A stretch of DNA of 64,000 bases, from contig JAIOJX010000001.1 in the NCBI GenBank assembly GCA_022376925.1, positions 1,178,001 to 1,242,000 of the forward strand, read 5' to 3'. The position numbers and the translations under genes are program-made. Shown piece by piece: positions 32,101 to 60,894 of this stretch (the first letter of the stretch is position 1; each line of letters begins with the position of its first letter). This stretch comes from Tragulus kanchil (taxonomy: Eukaryota > Chordata > Mammalia > Artiodactyla > Tragulidae). Under the pieces are notes generated by a model, which was not told the DNA's origin, did no database searches, and saw only the letters and a list, made by a program, of their open reading frames with translations.

Positions 32101-32876
32101 CCAGCTCTCAGCTGAAGCTCTGGAGACCCAAGGCACAGAGCGGCTGGGGGCCGAGCCCCTCACTGCGCATGCTGGGCCCTCGAGGGCCCCTCGCCCCAGG
32201 CCTGCCCCATCGCACTCGGAACCCCCGACAACTCCGCCGGGGCGCGAGGAGACCGCGGGGCTGGGGCACGAGCATAAACCGAGCCAGCGCGGGGCCTCAG
32301 CGCGCGGCCACTTCCTGGGGCCCGGCGGCCGCGGGGCGCAAGGCCTGCTCTCGCAGCGCGTCTCCCCCAGGCCTAAGCCGAGGGGCCCCCCGCCAGGGGC
32401 CACTTACGAAAGCCCTTCGTGAACTGCTAGCACCTCGGGCCCCCTGCCTGCCTCTGTCGGGTGAAAAAGGCTCAGTGGCCGGTAGGCTGCTGGGGCCCGC
32501 CCTTCTCAACAGCCGCTGATCACGGGCAGAGGCCGGCCTCTCGGGGATCAGGGGCCAGAAAGACACGATGCTATGTGCCTTCAGGGGTCATCCCAATGCC
32601 CAAAATGGAACCCCTGCATGTGGCTCCTTCCTGTTGGAGACTTGTCACAACCGAGCTTGCTTCAGCCTTCTGGGCCCGTTCGCCGCCCGCACTCTACGCC
32701 CGCCGCCCGCACTCTACGCCAGGGTCCCCGGGGAGCGGGGCTGGGGAGCCGACCGCCTCCCGCACCTCAGCGATCTTCTGCTTCATCTGTTCCATCTGCT
32801 CGCGCTGCTTCTCCCGCTTCTTCATAAGGTGCATCGCGCGGCCAGCCTCACTGGCGGCGCCCTTGTACTGAGCCAT
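26186..32876 (-). CDS. FAM50A: FAM50A (XAP5), nuclear splicing-associated protein
   Basis: Conserved nuclear protein of the XAP5 family linked to the C-stage spliceosome. Coding exons (high to low): 32766-32876, 31648-31832, 31232-31383, 27927-28003, 27777-27843, 27567-27628, 27226-27302, 26899-26953, 26660-26708, 26499-26569, 26305-26415, 26186-26194. They join in frame to 341 residues plus stop (human 339). It begins [20 protein letters not shown] and ends WDKYTIR. Residues 1-125 are charged and coiled-coil prone; 125-141 is six Glu then an 11-residue Ala/Val run; from about 200 to the end is the XAP5 domain. The exon 2 donor follows CT instead of the usual AG, which changes a Met in human to Leu99. 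The last exon codes only IR-stop. Intron 3 (28004-31231) contains tandem block D3 and a SINE; no exon is affected. Confidence 0.95.
28334..30442 (+). repeat. Tandem block D3, period 1076, with 43-base spacer
   Basis: 28334-29366 (1033 bases) recurs at 29410-30442. Between the copies 29367-29409 is unique. The block lies wholly in FAM50A intron 3. Confidence 0.95.
28977..29150 (+). mobile_element. CHR-like SINE in FAM50A intron 3
   Basis: tRNA-like head TAGTGGTCCAGTGGCCAAGG, B-box GGTTTGATCC and AAATAAATAAAT tail. Target duplication AATTCCACACTGG lies on both sides. Second copy at about 30053-30226 is part of block D3. Confidence 0.85.
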
Positions 32877-33130
32877 GGCGGCGGCGGCAGACGTAGCGAC
32901 GACGGCCTGGCGGAACCTCCGGAGCTGCAACAGCTGCAAGACTGCCGCGCAGAGGCTGAGCGCCCGCGCCGCGACGTCAGAGCGGCCGCGCAGCCGCGCC
33001 GCCCCGCCCCGCCCCGCCCCGCCCCGCGCCGCGCCGCCCCGCCCGCGCCGCGCCGCCCCGCCCCGCCCCGCGCCGCGCCGCGGCACGTGACTGCCGGCTA
33101 GCCCGTCCCCGAGCGGCCCCGCCCGCCCGC
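32877..33130 (-). promoter_or_regulatory. FAM50A: FAM50A CpG-island promoter region
   Basis: Directly upstream of the FAM50A ATG. It has dense CpG and many CCCCGCCCC Sp1-type boxes in a repeating GCCGC/CCCCGC array at 33000-33080. A TCACGTG E-box sits on the minus strand at about 33084-33090. No TATA box is seen. Confidence 0.7.
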
Positions 33131-33765
33131 CGCTGGAGGCTGGATGACGATCCCTGCCTAGGTTCCCATCAGTTCCTTAGCAACTCCTGGCCGGAGTTCT
33201 TCTTTCCTTCCGGGGACCCCAAGCCTGGGGCGTCCGGCCCTTCACTTTCTCAATGTTATTCTCAGTCTAAGGGCAGATCCCCCCAACCCCTGGCTGCCTC
33301 CCTGCCTAAAGCAGCTCTGGTTACTTCTGCCTTGATTTCGACTGCCCTCCCGAGACTGGGCCCCAGTCCTTGGTTTCCTCGAGCCAGGAGGCTGGGCCTG
33401 AGCCCCCTCTGCCGCTTCCTCCTCCTTGGCCTGAAGGCAGCGCCCGTGTGCCTGTGCTTCCTTCCCTTCAGCTCCCACCCCCGGCCAGTCCCCTCTCGCC
33501 TATTTCCCTCACATTGATCCCCGAGGGGTTGGAGTTCTGGTGTCAGCACTAGCTCTATGTGTGACTCTGGACAGGGTGACGTGACCTGCTTCCTTCAATT
33601 CAGGAACTCTGCAATTCCCTGAAGAAGGAAGTCACCTTCTCAGCCATCTGGAGCAAAGCTGAACCACATGCAGTCCCAAGCCAGGGTAGGAGAGCACAAC
33701 AGCCCAGGGAGCCAAGGCCCCAGCCTGGACACAGCTTTGGAGAAATACAACTAAAGATCTGGGCT
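33130..33765. other. Short intergenic interval FAM50A-GDI1
   Basis: About 630 bases between the FAM50A promoter and the GDI1 3' end. I see no gene or named repeat in it. Confidence 0.6.
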
Positions 33766-34629
33766 CAGATTTAAACACAAGTTTTATTGGGAGATTTTGT
33801 TTTCCGTGAAATACACTAGAGGATGGGGAAAGGGACACATTCACTTCGCAAGATAAGGGTTTCCCACCACTAATGGGAAGGAATAGGGCAGGCAGGGCAC
33901 AGGGGGCTTGGATCCATTTTCCCACCTCCTTCTGCTTTGCTTACAAATCTCTCAGCCAGTACCAGTGAACACAAAGACAAGAAACAAAAACAAGCTCAAC
34001 CTCTATCAGGGCCACACCCAGGGCCTCTCCCTTCCCAGGCCACGCCAGGGTCAGGAGGGCCAGGCCAGGGTAGCCGTTCCACAGCCCTAGGCCACACCAC
34101 GAGGCTGCGGGGCACAGCACTCCCTTCTCACATAGGGTGGGCCAAAGTTAATAAATTAGAATAAATTACAGGGGTGGGGTAGGGAAAGGAATGCAACTTT
34201 GTGCTGGGAGGGCCCCCTCTCTCCCAACACACGAGAGGTGGTGGTGGGAGACAGAGGGCATCTCCAAAGGCCACTACAGTGGGGGTGAGAGCAACGGGTG
34301 CAGAAGTCAGCTTTCCTCCGTGTTCTTCCCAAACAGAGCAGAAGAGTAAGGGGTGGGGGGAAGAGACACACACGAGGAGAGGAACCCCCTTTTCCCAGGA
34401 TGAGGGAGGGCCAAGAAGGAGGATACTAAACAACCCCCTGTCTCCCAAACCATCACTAAGGTTAAGGATTTGGTCAGTGAATCAATGAGATAGGTGACAG
34501 GAATGTGGTGGGAGCAGCAGAGGACGCCGGAAGCAGGGATGCTCAGACAAGCCCGTCTGCCCCAGCCCTCAAGGAGAACAGACTCAGGTTCGGGGAGAGG
34601 GCACCAGGGGCTGGGCCAGGGGTCAGCCA
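33765..34629 (-). promoter_or_regulatory. GDI1: GDI1 3' UTR with poly(A) signal
   Basis: Minus-strand AATAAA (plus TTTATT at 33783-33788) lies about 845 bases after the stop codon; cleavage is expected near 33765. The length fits the long GDI1 3' UTR of other mammals. Confidence 0.75.
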
Positions 34630-42676
<8,047 letters not shown>

Positions 42677-42745
42677 GGTCAGGCCTCGGTGTCCGCGCCC
42701 GTGGGCTCCTCCTCCCGCTCCGGCACGCTCGCAAGCTCGGTCCCA

Positions 42746-42778
<33 letters not shown>

Positions 42779-43290
42779 CGCCGCCGCCGCACTGGACCAA
42801 AGATGGCGCCGCGCCGCGCGACCCCTCCGCCGCGTCAAAGAGTCCCGGCCCCTCCCCTCCCCGCCGCGCCGACCGGCGCCCCTGCCTCCCCGCGTCGCCT
42901 CCCGGGACGGTGGCTGGAGCCCAGGCGCGAGCACGAGCACCCCTCCGCGGGCTGCGCCGGCTCGGCACGGGCCCTGGCGAGAGCGCGGCGAGGCGAGGCG
43001 GGCGGGGCGGCCCGGCAGCCGGTGCTGAGGCCGCGAGGGATCCGTGCGCGGGAGCCGCGCGCCCCGGCGCCCCCTCCAGGCTCGGCGCGGCCCCGCGGGC
43101 TGGGCGCGCGCTGCTGCGGCAGCCGGAGGGGGCCCCTGGGGGCGTGGGGGCGGGTATGGTCGCGGACGCGGACTGCCTCCCAGTCGCTTAGAGGGCCCAG
43201 CTTGCTAAGGACCCTCCCGGCTCTCCCTGGAAACGCATCCCTCCTGAGGCCCCCAGCCAAGCGCATCCTCCCACGTTCCCAGTGCAGAAA
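42677..43290 (-). promoter_or_regulatory. GDI1: GDI1 5' UTR and CpG-island promoter
   Basis: GC-rich interval upstream of the most upstream exon 1 copy. It contains the 5' UTR GCC/GGC run (42746-42778, 11 units) and an AAGATGGCG YY1-type motif on plus at about 42800, common at starts of housekeeping transcripts. A second version of the interval at 41544-42170 is from block D6. Confidence 0.7.
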
Positions 43291-43304
43291 TGAGTGACAA
43301 GAGG

Positions 43305-43979
43305 TCCAGGCATGGCGACCCATCTTTATTTTATTAGGAAGGAAACCACGAGCACCCCAGGCTCCTGCCAGACTCCTGGCAGGAGCATGCCAAAAACCCA
43401 GCAGTCACGCCCAGCCCCACCTGTCACGGAGGTCCCTTCCTTCTTAGGCCAAGGAAATAAACCCCAGTGTACGGCTTATTGTTAACACATCACCAAAAAA
43501 CAGAACACCAGCTAAGCAGGACAGACAAATAGTACTTCCACACTCCCCCAAACCCAGGGAACCTAACAGCTCCTGGCTGCTACAAGGAACCCCATAGTGC
43601 CTGGGGATGGAGCACTGGCTACACAAAAGCACTATAAACAGCAAGCAGCGAAAGTGGAGAAGTGAGAATAAATAAGGAGAAGGGAAGGGGGGCCTAGAAC
43701 TCATGGCCCCTTCCTTTACAATGACCAAGCCTGGGAGATCTGTCTACTATCTACGCAGAATATATACTCTTTGTTGATGGGATGGGGAGTGGGCAGCCCA
43801 GGGAAGACCCTCAGCAGGTTGAACAGGTAGCCTGACAGGCTAAGGGGAGCTGGGGAGTCCTGCTATGGCGGAAGAGAGGATACCCTCCTGGCCAGCACGC
43901 CTCTGGTGGGAATGTGACAACCTGGACACCAGCACGCCCTCAACCCCTCACAGGTGCGGGGGGGGTGGGGGGGTGGTAG
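43305..43979 (-). promoter_or_regulatory. ATP6AP1: ATP6AP1 3' UTR with poly(A) signal
   Basis: Two overlapping minus-strand AATAAA signals (plus TTTATT at 43325-43330 and again at about 43330-43335) lie about 650 bases after the stop. A duplicate of the signal at about 42204 comes from block D6. The GDI1 start codon is only about 630 bases further on. Confidence 0.8.
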
Positions 43980-54180
<10,201 letters not shown>

Positions 54181-54480
54181 AACCTCTCAGCTTCCACTGC
54201 CAGGATCCACCGCGGCTGCCGCAAATCAGGTGACCGTTGCCCCCGCCCGAGGTCCACCTTGAACTGCCATTGGCCCGGGCTCAAGACTGCTCTCCAGGCC
54301 CTCAGGTGATTGAACGACGTGGATGTCACTCAGATCCGCTCCGTTCCACTGGTTGGTGGTACGTGTCTCCAGCCGCGCACGCTCCAAATAGTCAAGGGGG
54401 CGGGGCAGAGCGCCTGCGGTTCCCACAACCCGCCCGCCCGTCAGCCAACGCCGAGGCCTACGACCGGCAAAATGGGCTGG
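54181..54480 (-). promoter_or_regulatory. ATP6AP1: ATP6AP1 CpG-rich promoter
   Basis: GC-rich region upstream of the ATG. A CCAAT box on the minus strand (ATTGG at 54269-54273) is about 90 bases upstream. A GGTCACCTGAT element near 54226-54236 resembles a degenerate E-box. No TATA is seen. Confidence 0.65.
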
Positions 54481-54930
54481 GTGGGTTCCGCTGAGACCCA
54501 CACTCACAGCTCCCTCGTCCCTGTTTTAAAGTTGTTAGTGCTTAAAATAGGAAGAGTATTTTCTTCTTCCTGCAGATGAACCCTCCCTTATACAGGTTTG
54601 GAGTGAAGAGGATGCCCAGGAGGACAGTGTCCAGAGGCACACCAGCCCTTACTATGGCCCGGGAGGAGGAGGATCCCGAAGAGATCAGAGATTTCAGCAT
54701 GCCATGATTAAGAATGGCATTCTCGGCTTCTGCCAGGAAGCAGGTAACATGAGGACAGAAGACTTTCTTGAATTTAGCAACCAGTCTGGTAAGAGCGATG
54801 CCATTTGTGAGGAAGTGGAGACACGGTGTAGATTGTCCTTTCTCGAAGTTTGCCTTAAAGACAGAGGAGAGATGGCTAGAGCCAGATGTGAGACGCTACC
54901 TCAAAAGAGCAGGGAGATTTTCTTCTTCCT
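54480..54930. other. Unassigned intergenic DNA with a modest open frame
   Basis: A plus-strand frame is open for some 110 codons up to about 54920 and is preceded by an acceptor-like TACAG at about 54592. The translated text matches nothing I recognise, and it runs into a SINE. I treat it as noncoding. Confidence 0.4.
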
Positions 54931-54945
54931 TTTTTTTTTTTTTTT

Positions 54946-55204
54946 AAATGTTGGCCTCTTTTATTGGGCTTTTATTTATTTTCATCCATCTTTGTTCTTT
55001 GGCCTGTGTGGGCCTCCCATCGCAGTGGCCTCTCTCCTTGCACAGCACCGGCTCTGGGCGCATGCGCACCAGAGTGCTGGCTGGTAATTGGACACACCGA
55101 CCCAGCCACTCCACGGCACGTGCGATCTTCCCAGGCCAGGGATCAAACCGGTGCCCCTTGCACTGCAAGGCAGACTTCACCCACTGGACCACCAGGGAAA
55201 CCCC
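54946..55204 (-). mobile_element. Young CHR-like SINE, antisense
   Basis: Same family as 20497-20831, with poly(T) at 54930-54946 and the reversed head ACTGGACCACCAGGGAA at the high side. It carries a few private indels. Confidence 0.85.
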
Positions 55205-55304
55205 ACTTTCATCTTTTTCTGTGCCTCTTTTTTTTCTTAAGCTATATCTTTTATCGAAGTATAGTTGACTTCAAGTGTTTCAGGTGCACAGCTAGGGCAT
55301 TCTT

Positions 55305-55635
55305 TTTTTTTTTTTTTGAAAGATTTATTTATTTATTTTGGGCGGGGGTCGGGTTGGGGAGGGAGGGGAGCAGGCGGGCCACTTCTACTGGTCTTTCATT
55401 TCTCTATTTTCATCCGTCTTTGTTCCTTGGCTCCTGTGGGCCTCCCATTGCGGTGGCGTCTGTGGCTGCAGAGCGTCGGCTCTGGGCGCACGCTCGCCAG
55501 AGCTCCGGCTCGGTAATTGGACACATGGGTCCAGCCGCTCCGCGGCACGTGGGATCTTCCCAGGCCAGGGATCGAACCGGCGCCCCTTGCACTGCAAGGC
55601 GGTGTCCTTACCCACTGGACCACCAGGGGAAGCCC
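55305..55635 (-). mobile_element. Young CHR-like SINE, antisense, with 16-bp target duplication
   Basis: Full-length copy; the flanking duplication CAGCTAGGGCATTCTT is at 55289-55304 and 55636-55651. It lies 100 bases from another copy of the same family and orientation. Confidence 0.88.
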
Positions 55636-55649
55636 CAGCTAGGGCATTC

Positions 55650-57550
55650 TTATACCTATACACATATATTACACTTCAGATAATTTTCTGTTATAGGTAT
55701 TTCAGATTATTGTCCATTATGGTATTCCTGTGTGGACCTAACAGAAGCAGAAAATATTAAGAGGTGGGCTGGACTGGCAAGGGACACATTTTGAGAGAGT
55801 TCCATAATGGTGCCACGAGAATGAAAGCCAATGAGAGAAGGGACAGAGGCCCCAGGGACCAGGAGTGCAGTCATAGAGAGTGACAAGAGGAGCCGACGGA
55901 CATGGGCAGACTTAGGAACATAAAGGGCGACATTTAAATAAAGTTTCAAGGGAAAGATTTTCTCAAAAGTGTGACCTTGCTGGCCAGCAGTCTCCTGCTC
56001 CCCACCGTTAGGAACGAAGGCACACAGCTGCGTTTCTTTTTTTTTTTTTTAATAGCTGCTTTTCTTGTTCCCTCCACTCCCAGAAGCTTTTGGAAGCAGT
56101 GGCTAATGGCACTCAGTCCGACTCAGACTCTGCCCCTCAGGTTCACAGTCTGATCTGGAGGAGACGCAAAGTTATGGGTAATGGGTAGTCAGAAAGGATA
56201 GACAGGGCTGGGAGGGAGGCGCACAGATGGGCACCTACTGAGTCTGCTTTGACTACAAGGTGACATCTAAGCTGAGTCATTTGATAAATGTTGACAGCAC
56301 TCATGAACACCTTCTGTCTGGGGCTTCATTTTGGGGGTGAAAGCGTTTCTTCATTAAAACCCTTCTGGGCCCTTACCATCCCCGTGTCTGCGTAAGTTAT
56401 TTTAATGTAATATTGGACACATCCCAAAACAAGTGCAGCATCCTTGTGCTACATAGATCAGATATGTTATATAGACAGGTGTACCCTGTGTCTTACACAC
56501 ATCACAATATCGTATGTGAAATATACAGTAAAAGGAGCCCCCATCACCTGCCCCAGGCTTCAGAGTGCTGCCAGTTCCTGGGCAAGAATCTGTCTCCCCT
56601 GATCCCTTTCTCCTGCCCCTCCTCCAGAGATCATTGCTAGCCTAAATTTGCTATTTATCACTCCCATTTTTTTCTCTTAGAGGTTATCCACTTCAGGATG
56701 TTCCCCTAAACAGTCTAGTGCTCAGTCGACTCATACTTGAGCTTGACAGAATGGCGTTGTCCTGCTCACAGGCCCATGCAAGAGACTCGGGCAGCATCGT
56801 AGCATCCTCTTGTCGTCTGGCGGTGGACCTTTTGCAAGCCCTGGTTTTACTCTTCCCTTGGCAGATGCCGGGTGTTTCTTAGCATCCCTTGGTGTACCAG
56901 GAGGCTCTTAATGACCTACAAACAGAAGATGTCTCTGGGCCTGTGGCAGATGACACTGTCCTCACAGTGATTCAGTCCCCTCCCTTTAGGAGCACCCCTC
57001 CTCACCCACTGCCAGCCAGGTGACACACTGGAAGTGGCAGCTTCCAAAGCACCCCACCATCACTGGGATTTGGGGATCAGGAGACAACAGGCCCCCTGTG
57101 GGAGTTCAGCACCCTCACAGCACAAGTGACAAGAACGGGAACGTTCCTACCGAAACCCTGAGCTCCGTGTTGTGCTCGCTGTGGGATAAGTAAAAGGACC
57201 AGAAGGGAGCCACCTCACCCCTGCAGCCCGCATCACCTGGAGTGCTCCCCAATAAAGGCTGAGTCCCCCCGACCAGCCCACTCACTCAAACCTTGCACAA
57301 GCCTCCCAGGCTTGCCTTCCCCACACACTCCTCGCCCGCAACTGCTACAGTGACCAAAAAACATACGTTGTGAAATGCAGACATACAGCACAATGACTTA
57401 GCAAAGCAAAAACTTCCTTGGCATCACCCAATTCGAGAAGTCAAATGTCTACATCCGCAAATCCCCGCTTCCCCGCCCATCACTTCCTTCTCCCTTCTAC
57501 CAGTGAGCATACACCTGATTTTTGTGGTCATCCCTTTATCTCTGCTTTTT
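55650..57550. other. Intergenic DNA, nothing recognised
   Basis: Unique-looking AT/GC-balanced sequence with no supported exon or named repeat. Confidence 0.5.
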
Positions 57551-57910
57551 ATAATTTTACCAATTGCATCAGTCCATTTGGGATGCTATGACAAAGTATC
57601 ACAGACGGTGGCACTTGAAAACGGCACAAATTAGTTGCTCACTGTTCCCCAGGCTGCCAGTCAGGGATCAGAGGCCCATCAGCATGGGGGAGGGCCCTCT
57701 TGCAGGTTGCAAGACTTCTCATCGTATCCACTGGGTAGAAGGAGTGAAGAAACTCTGCAGCCTCTTTGAGGACGACACTAAGCCCATCCTGAGCACTTCA
57801 CCCTCATGACCTAAGCACCTCTTGCAGGCCCCACCTCCTAATACCATTAGGGGATTAGGTTTCAACATATGAATTTGGACACAAACATACAGACCATTGG
57901 ACCAGATGAG
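57550..57910 (+). repeat. Ancient interspersed repeat fragment
   Basis: Contains GGATGCTATGACAAAGTATC and, at its end, GGTTTCAACATATGAATTTGG, segments I know from a widespread old mammalian repeat whose name I cannot give with certainty. Confidence 0.5.
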
Positions 57911-57970
57911 CAGGCATTCCTCAGTACAATGGTTTTGTTTTCTCTGTATTGGGACTTGACGTAAATGGAG

Positions 57971-58172
57971 TTGTTGCTGAGTCACTCAGTCGTGTCTGAC
58001 TCTTCACGACCCCATGGGCCTGCCAGGCTCCTCTGTCCATGAGATTCCCCAGGGAAAAATGCTGGAGTGGGTTGCCGTGCCCTTCTCCAGAGGATCCTCC
58101 TGACCCTGTGTCTCTTAAGTCTCCTGCATTGGCAGGCAGATTCTTTACTACTAGCGCCACCTGGGAAGCCAT
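57971..58172 (-). mobile_element. Bov-tA SINE, antisense
   Basis: Reverse complement of the standard element: GTCACTCAGTCGTGTCTGAC at one end and GCGCCACCTGGGAAGCC at the other. Confidence 0.88.
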
Positions 58173-58591
58173 GTCTATGTATTCATGGAGTATATGTACT
58201 GGATTGAATAGTGTCCCCCAAAATTCACGTAGAATCTCAGAATGTGATTTTATTTGGGAAAAGGATCTTTGTGAATATAATTAGTTAAAATGAGGGCATT
58301 GTGCAGTAGTGAGCCTTAATCCGGCAACTGGTGTCCTTATAAGAAGAGGAAGAAGAGACAATAAGAAAGGCCATACAGAGCTGGAGGCAGAGGTTGGAGT
58401 GCCCTTGTGTCTTCAAACCAAGCAACCGATATCAAGGATCACTGACCACCAGCCAAAGCTAAGAGAAGGCAGAGCCCTCGTCAGGGCAATCTAAGGGAGC
58501 CAACCCTGCCAGGACCCTGAGCTCAGACTTCTGACCTCCAGAGTTGTGAGAGAAGAAATTCTCTTGTGAATCAGATGATAAAGAGTCCACC

Positions 58592-58745
58592 TGGGGCTTC
58601 CCTTGTGGCTCAGTGGATAAGAACCCGTCTGCCAGTGCAGGAGACACAGGTTCGAGCCCTGATCCGGGAAGATCCCACATACCGCAGAGCAGCTAAACCC
58701 ACACATCAACAAAGACCCAGCACAGCCAAAAATAAATAAATAAAA
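58592..58745 (+). mobile_element. CHR-like SINE nested in a Bov-tA
   Basis: tRNA head CCCTTGTGGCTCAGTGGATA and B-box GGTTCGAGCCC, with an AAATAAATAAATAAA tail. It splits a Bov-tA: the target AAGARTCCACCTG flanks it. Repeated near 59678-59831. Confidence 0.8.
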
Positions 58746-58767
58746 GCGTTTAAAAAAAAAAAAAGAA

Positions 58768-58955
58768 TCCACCTGCAGTGCGGGTGTGGGAGGTACGGGT
58801 TCGATCCCTGGGTCTGGAAGATCCCCTGGAGAACAGCATAGCAACCCACTCCAGTATTCTTACCTGAAGAATTCCATGGTTAGAGGAGCCTGGTGGACTA
58901 CAGTCCACAGGGTCTCAAAGAGTCAGACACGACTGAGAAACTAACACTTCACTTT
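58768..58955 (+). mobile_element. Bov-tA SINE (interrupted)
   Basis: Continues the interrupted element with CAACCCACTCCAGTATTC and AGAGTCAGACACGACTGAG. Repeated near 59854-60041 by block D10. Confidence 0.85.
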
Positions 58956-58989
58956 AGTTTATCGTGCTTTGTTACAGCAGTTACAGGAA

Positions 58990-59205
58990 GTTCATACAGT
59001 CTATTTATTTACAGCTCTGCCATTGTGTTTTCAGTCAAATGCCCGCTCACATCAATCTTCCCATTTTTCTATAGGATTGATTATCTTTATGTTAGTGATT
59101 TATAGGAGTTCTTTATTCTGGGTGTGAGCCCTGTGTTGCTTATGTGTAATATCAATACAGATCTCTCCCAGTCTGCAGCTTCCCTTTGCACTTTCTAAAA
59201 TTAGA
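58990..59205 (+). mobile_element. L1-derived fragment
   Basis: Contains TTTATAGGAGTTCTTTATTC and CTCTCCCAGTCTGCAGCTTC, recognisable from old L1 sequence in this orientation. Repeated near 60076-60290. Confidence 0.6.
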
Positions 59206-59209
59206 TTTT

Positions 59210-59414
59210 CTTTATTTATTTTTGGCTGTGCTGGGTCTTTGTTGCTGCAAGGGCTTTCTGTAGTTGCAGAGATTAGGGGCTACTTTTCACTGTGGCATGT
59301 TGGCTTCTCACTGCAGTGCTTCTCTTGTTGCAGAGTGTGGGCTCTAAGGAGAGTGGGCTCAGTAGTTGTGGCGCATGGGCTCTTGATCTGCAGTACGTGG
59401 GATCTTACGGACCC
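59210..59414 (-). mobile_element. tRNA-derived SINE, antisense
   Basis: Antisense ruminant SINE with TTTTTGGCTGTGCTGGGTC and CTTCTCTTGTTGCAGAGTG. The fuller version at 60295-60570 continues to the reversed head CACTACTGAGCGACCAAGG. Confidence 0.7.
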
Positions 59415-60654
59415 CTGGTGTCCTTATAAGAAGAGGAGAAGAGACAATAAGAAAGGCCATACAGAGCTGGAGGCAGAGGTTGGAGTGCCCTTGTGTCTTC
59501 AAACCAAGCAACCGATATCAAGGATCACTGACCACCAGCCAAAGCTAAGAGAAGGCAGAGCCCTCGTCAGGGCAATCTAAGGGAGCCAACCCTGCCAGGA
59601 CCCTGAGCTCAGACTTCTGACCTCCAGAGTTGTGAGAGAAGAAATTCTCTTGTGAATCAGATGATAAAGAGTCCACCTGGGGCTTCCCTTGTGGCTCAGT
59701 GGATAAGAACCCGTCTGCCAGTGCAGGAGACACAGGTTCGAGCCCTGATCCGGGAAGATCCCACATACCGCAGAGCAGCTAAACCCACACATCAACAAAG
59801 ACCCAGCACAGCCAAAAATAAATAAATAAAAGCGTTCAAAAAAAAAAAAAGAATCCACCTGCAGTGCGGGTGTGGGAGGTACGGGTTCGATCCCTGGGTC
59901 TGGAAGATCCCCTGGAGAACAGCATAGCAACCCACTCCAGTATTCTTACCTGAAGAATTCCATGGTTAGAGGAGCCTGGTGGACTACAGTCCACAGGGTC
60001 TCAAAGAGTCAGACACGACTGAGAAACTAACACTTCACTTTAGTTTATCGTGCTTTGTTACAGCAGTTACAGGAAGTTCATACAGTCTATTTATTTACAG
60101 CTCTGCCATTGTGTTTTCAGTCAAATGCCCGCTCACATCAATCTTCCCTTTTTTCTATAGGATTGATTATCTTTATGTTAGTGATTTATAGGAGTTCTTT
60201 ATTCTGGGTGTGAGCCCTGTGTTGCTTATGTGTAATATCAATACAGATCTCTCCCAGTCTGCAGCTTCCCTTTGCACTTTCTAAAATTAGATTTTCTTTA
60301 TTTATTTTTGGCTGTGCTGGGTCTTTGTTGCTGCAAGGGCTTTCTGTAGTTGCAGAGATTAGGGGCTACTTTTCACTGTGGCATGTTGGCTTCTCACTGC
60401 AGTGCTTCTCTTGTTGCAGAGTGTGGGCTCTAAGGAGAGTGGGCTCAGTAGTTGTGGCGCATGGGCTTCGTTGATCTGCAGTACGTGGGATCTTACCGGA
60501 CCCCTCGGAACACGTGTCCCCTGCACTGGCAGGAGCATTCTTCACTACTGAGCGACCAAGGAAGCCCCGTTTTGCACGTTCTTATTTCTTCTGATAGACA
60601 GAACATCTTGATTTTAATGTAGTAAAATATACTATTTTCTTGGTAGTTAATGTT

Positions 60655-60888
60655 TTGTGTGTGCGTGTGTGTGTGTATACGCTCAGTTGTGTCCAACTCT
60701 TTGTAACCCCACAGACTATAGCCCGCCAGGCTCCTCTGTCCATGGGATATTTTCCGGTGAGAAGACCAGACTGGCTACCCTTTCCTCCTGTGGGGGATCT
60801 TCCCCACCCAGGGATCGAGCCTGCATCTCCTGCATCTCTTGCATTTCAGGTAGATTCTTTACCACTGAGCCACCAGGGAATCCCTCAT
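60655..60888 (-). mobile_element. Bov-tA SINE, antisense
   Basis: A short GT microsatellite at 60657-60677 is followed by the reverse Bov-A part (GCCAGGCTCCTCTGTCCATG) and the head ACTGAGCCACCAGGGAATCC. Confidence 0.85.
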
Positions 60889-60894
60889 GTTTTT

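Larger units (their letters stand above)
58328..60500 (+). repeat. Tandem block D10, period 1086-1087
   Basis: 58328-59414 recurs at 59415-60500. A GAA triplet difference near 58345 against 59431 and a few single-base changes are the main differences. Confidence 0.95.
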
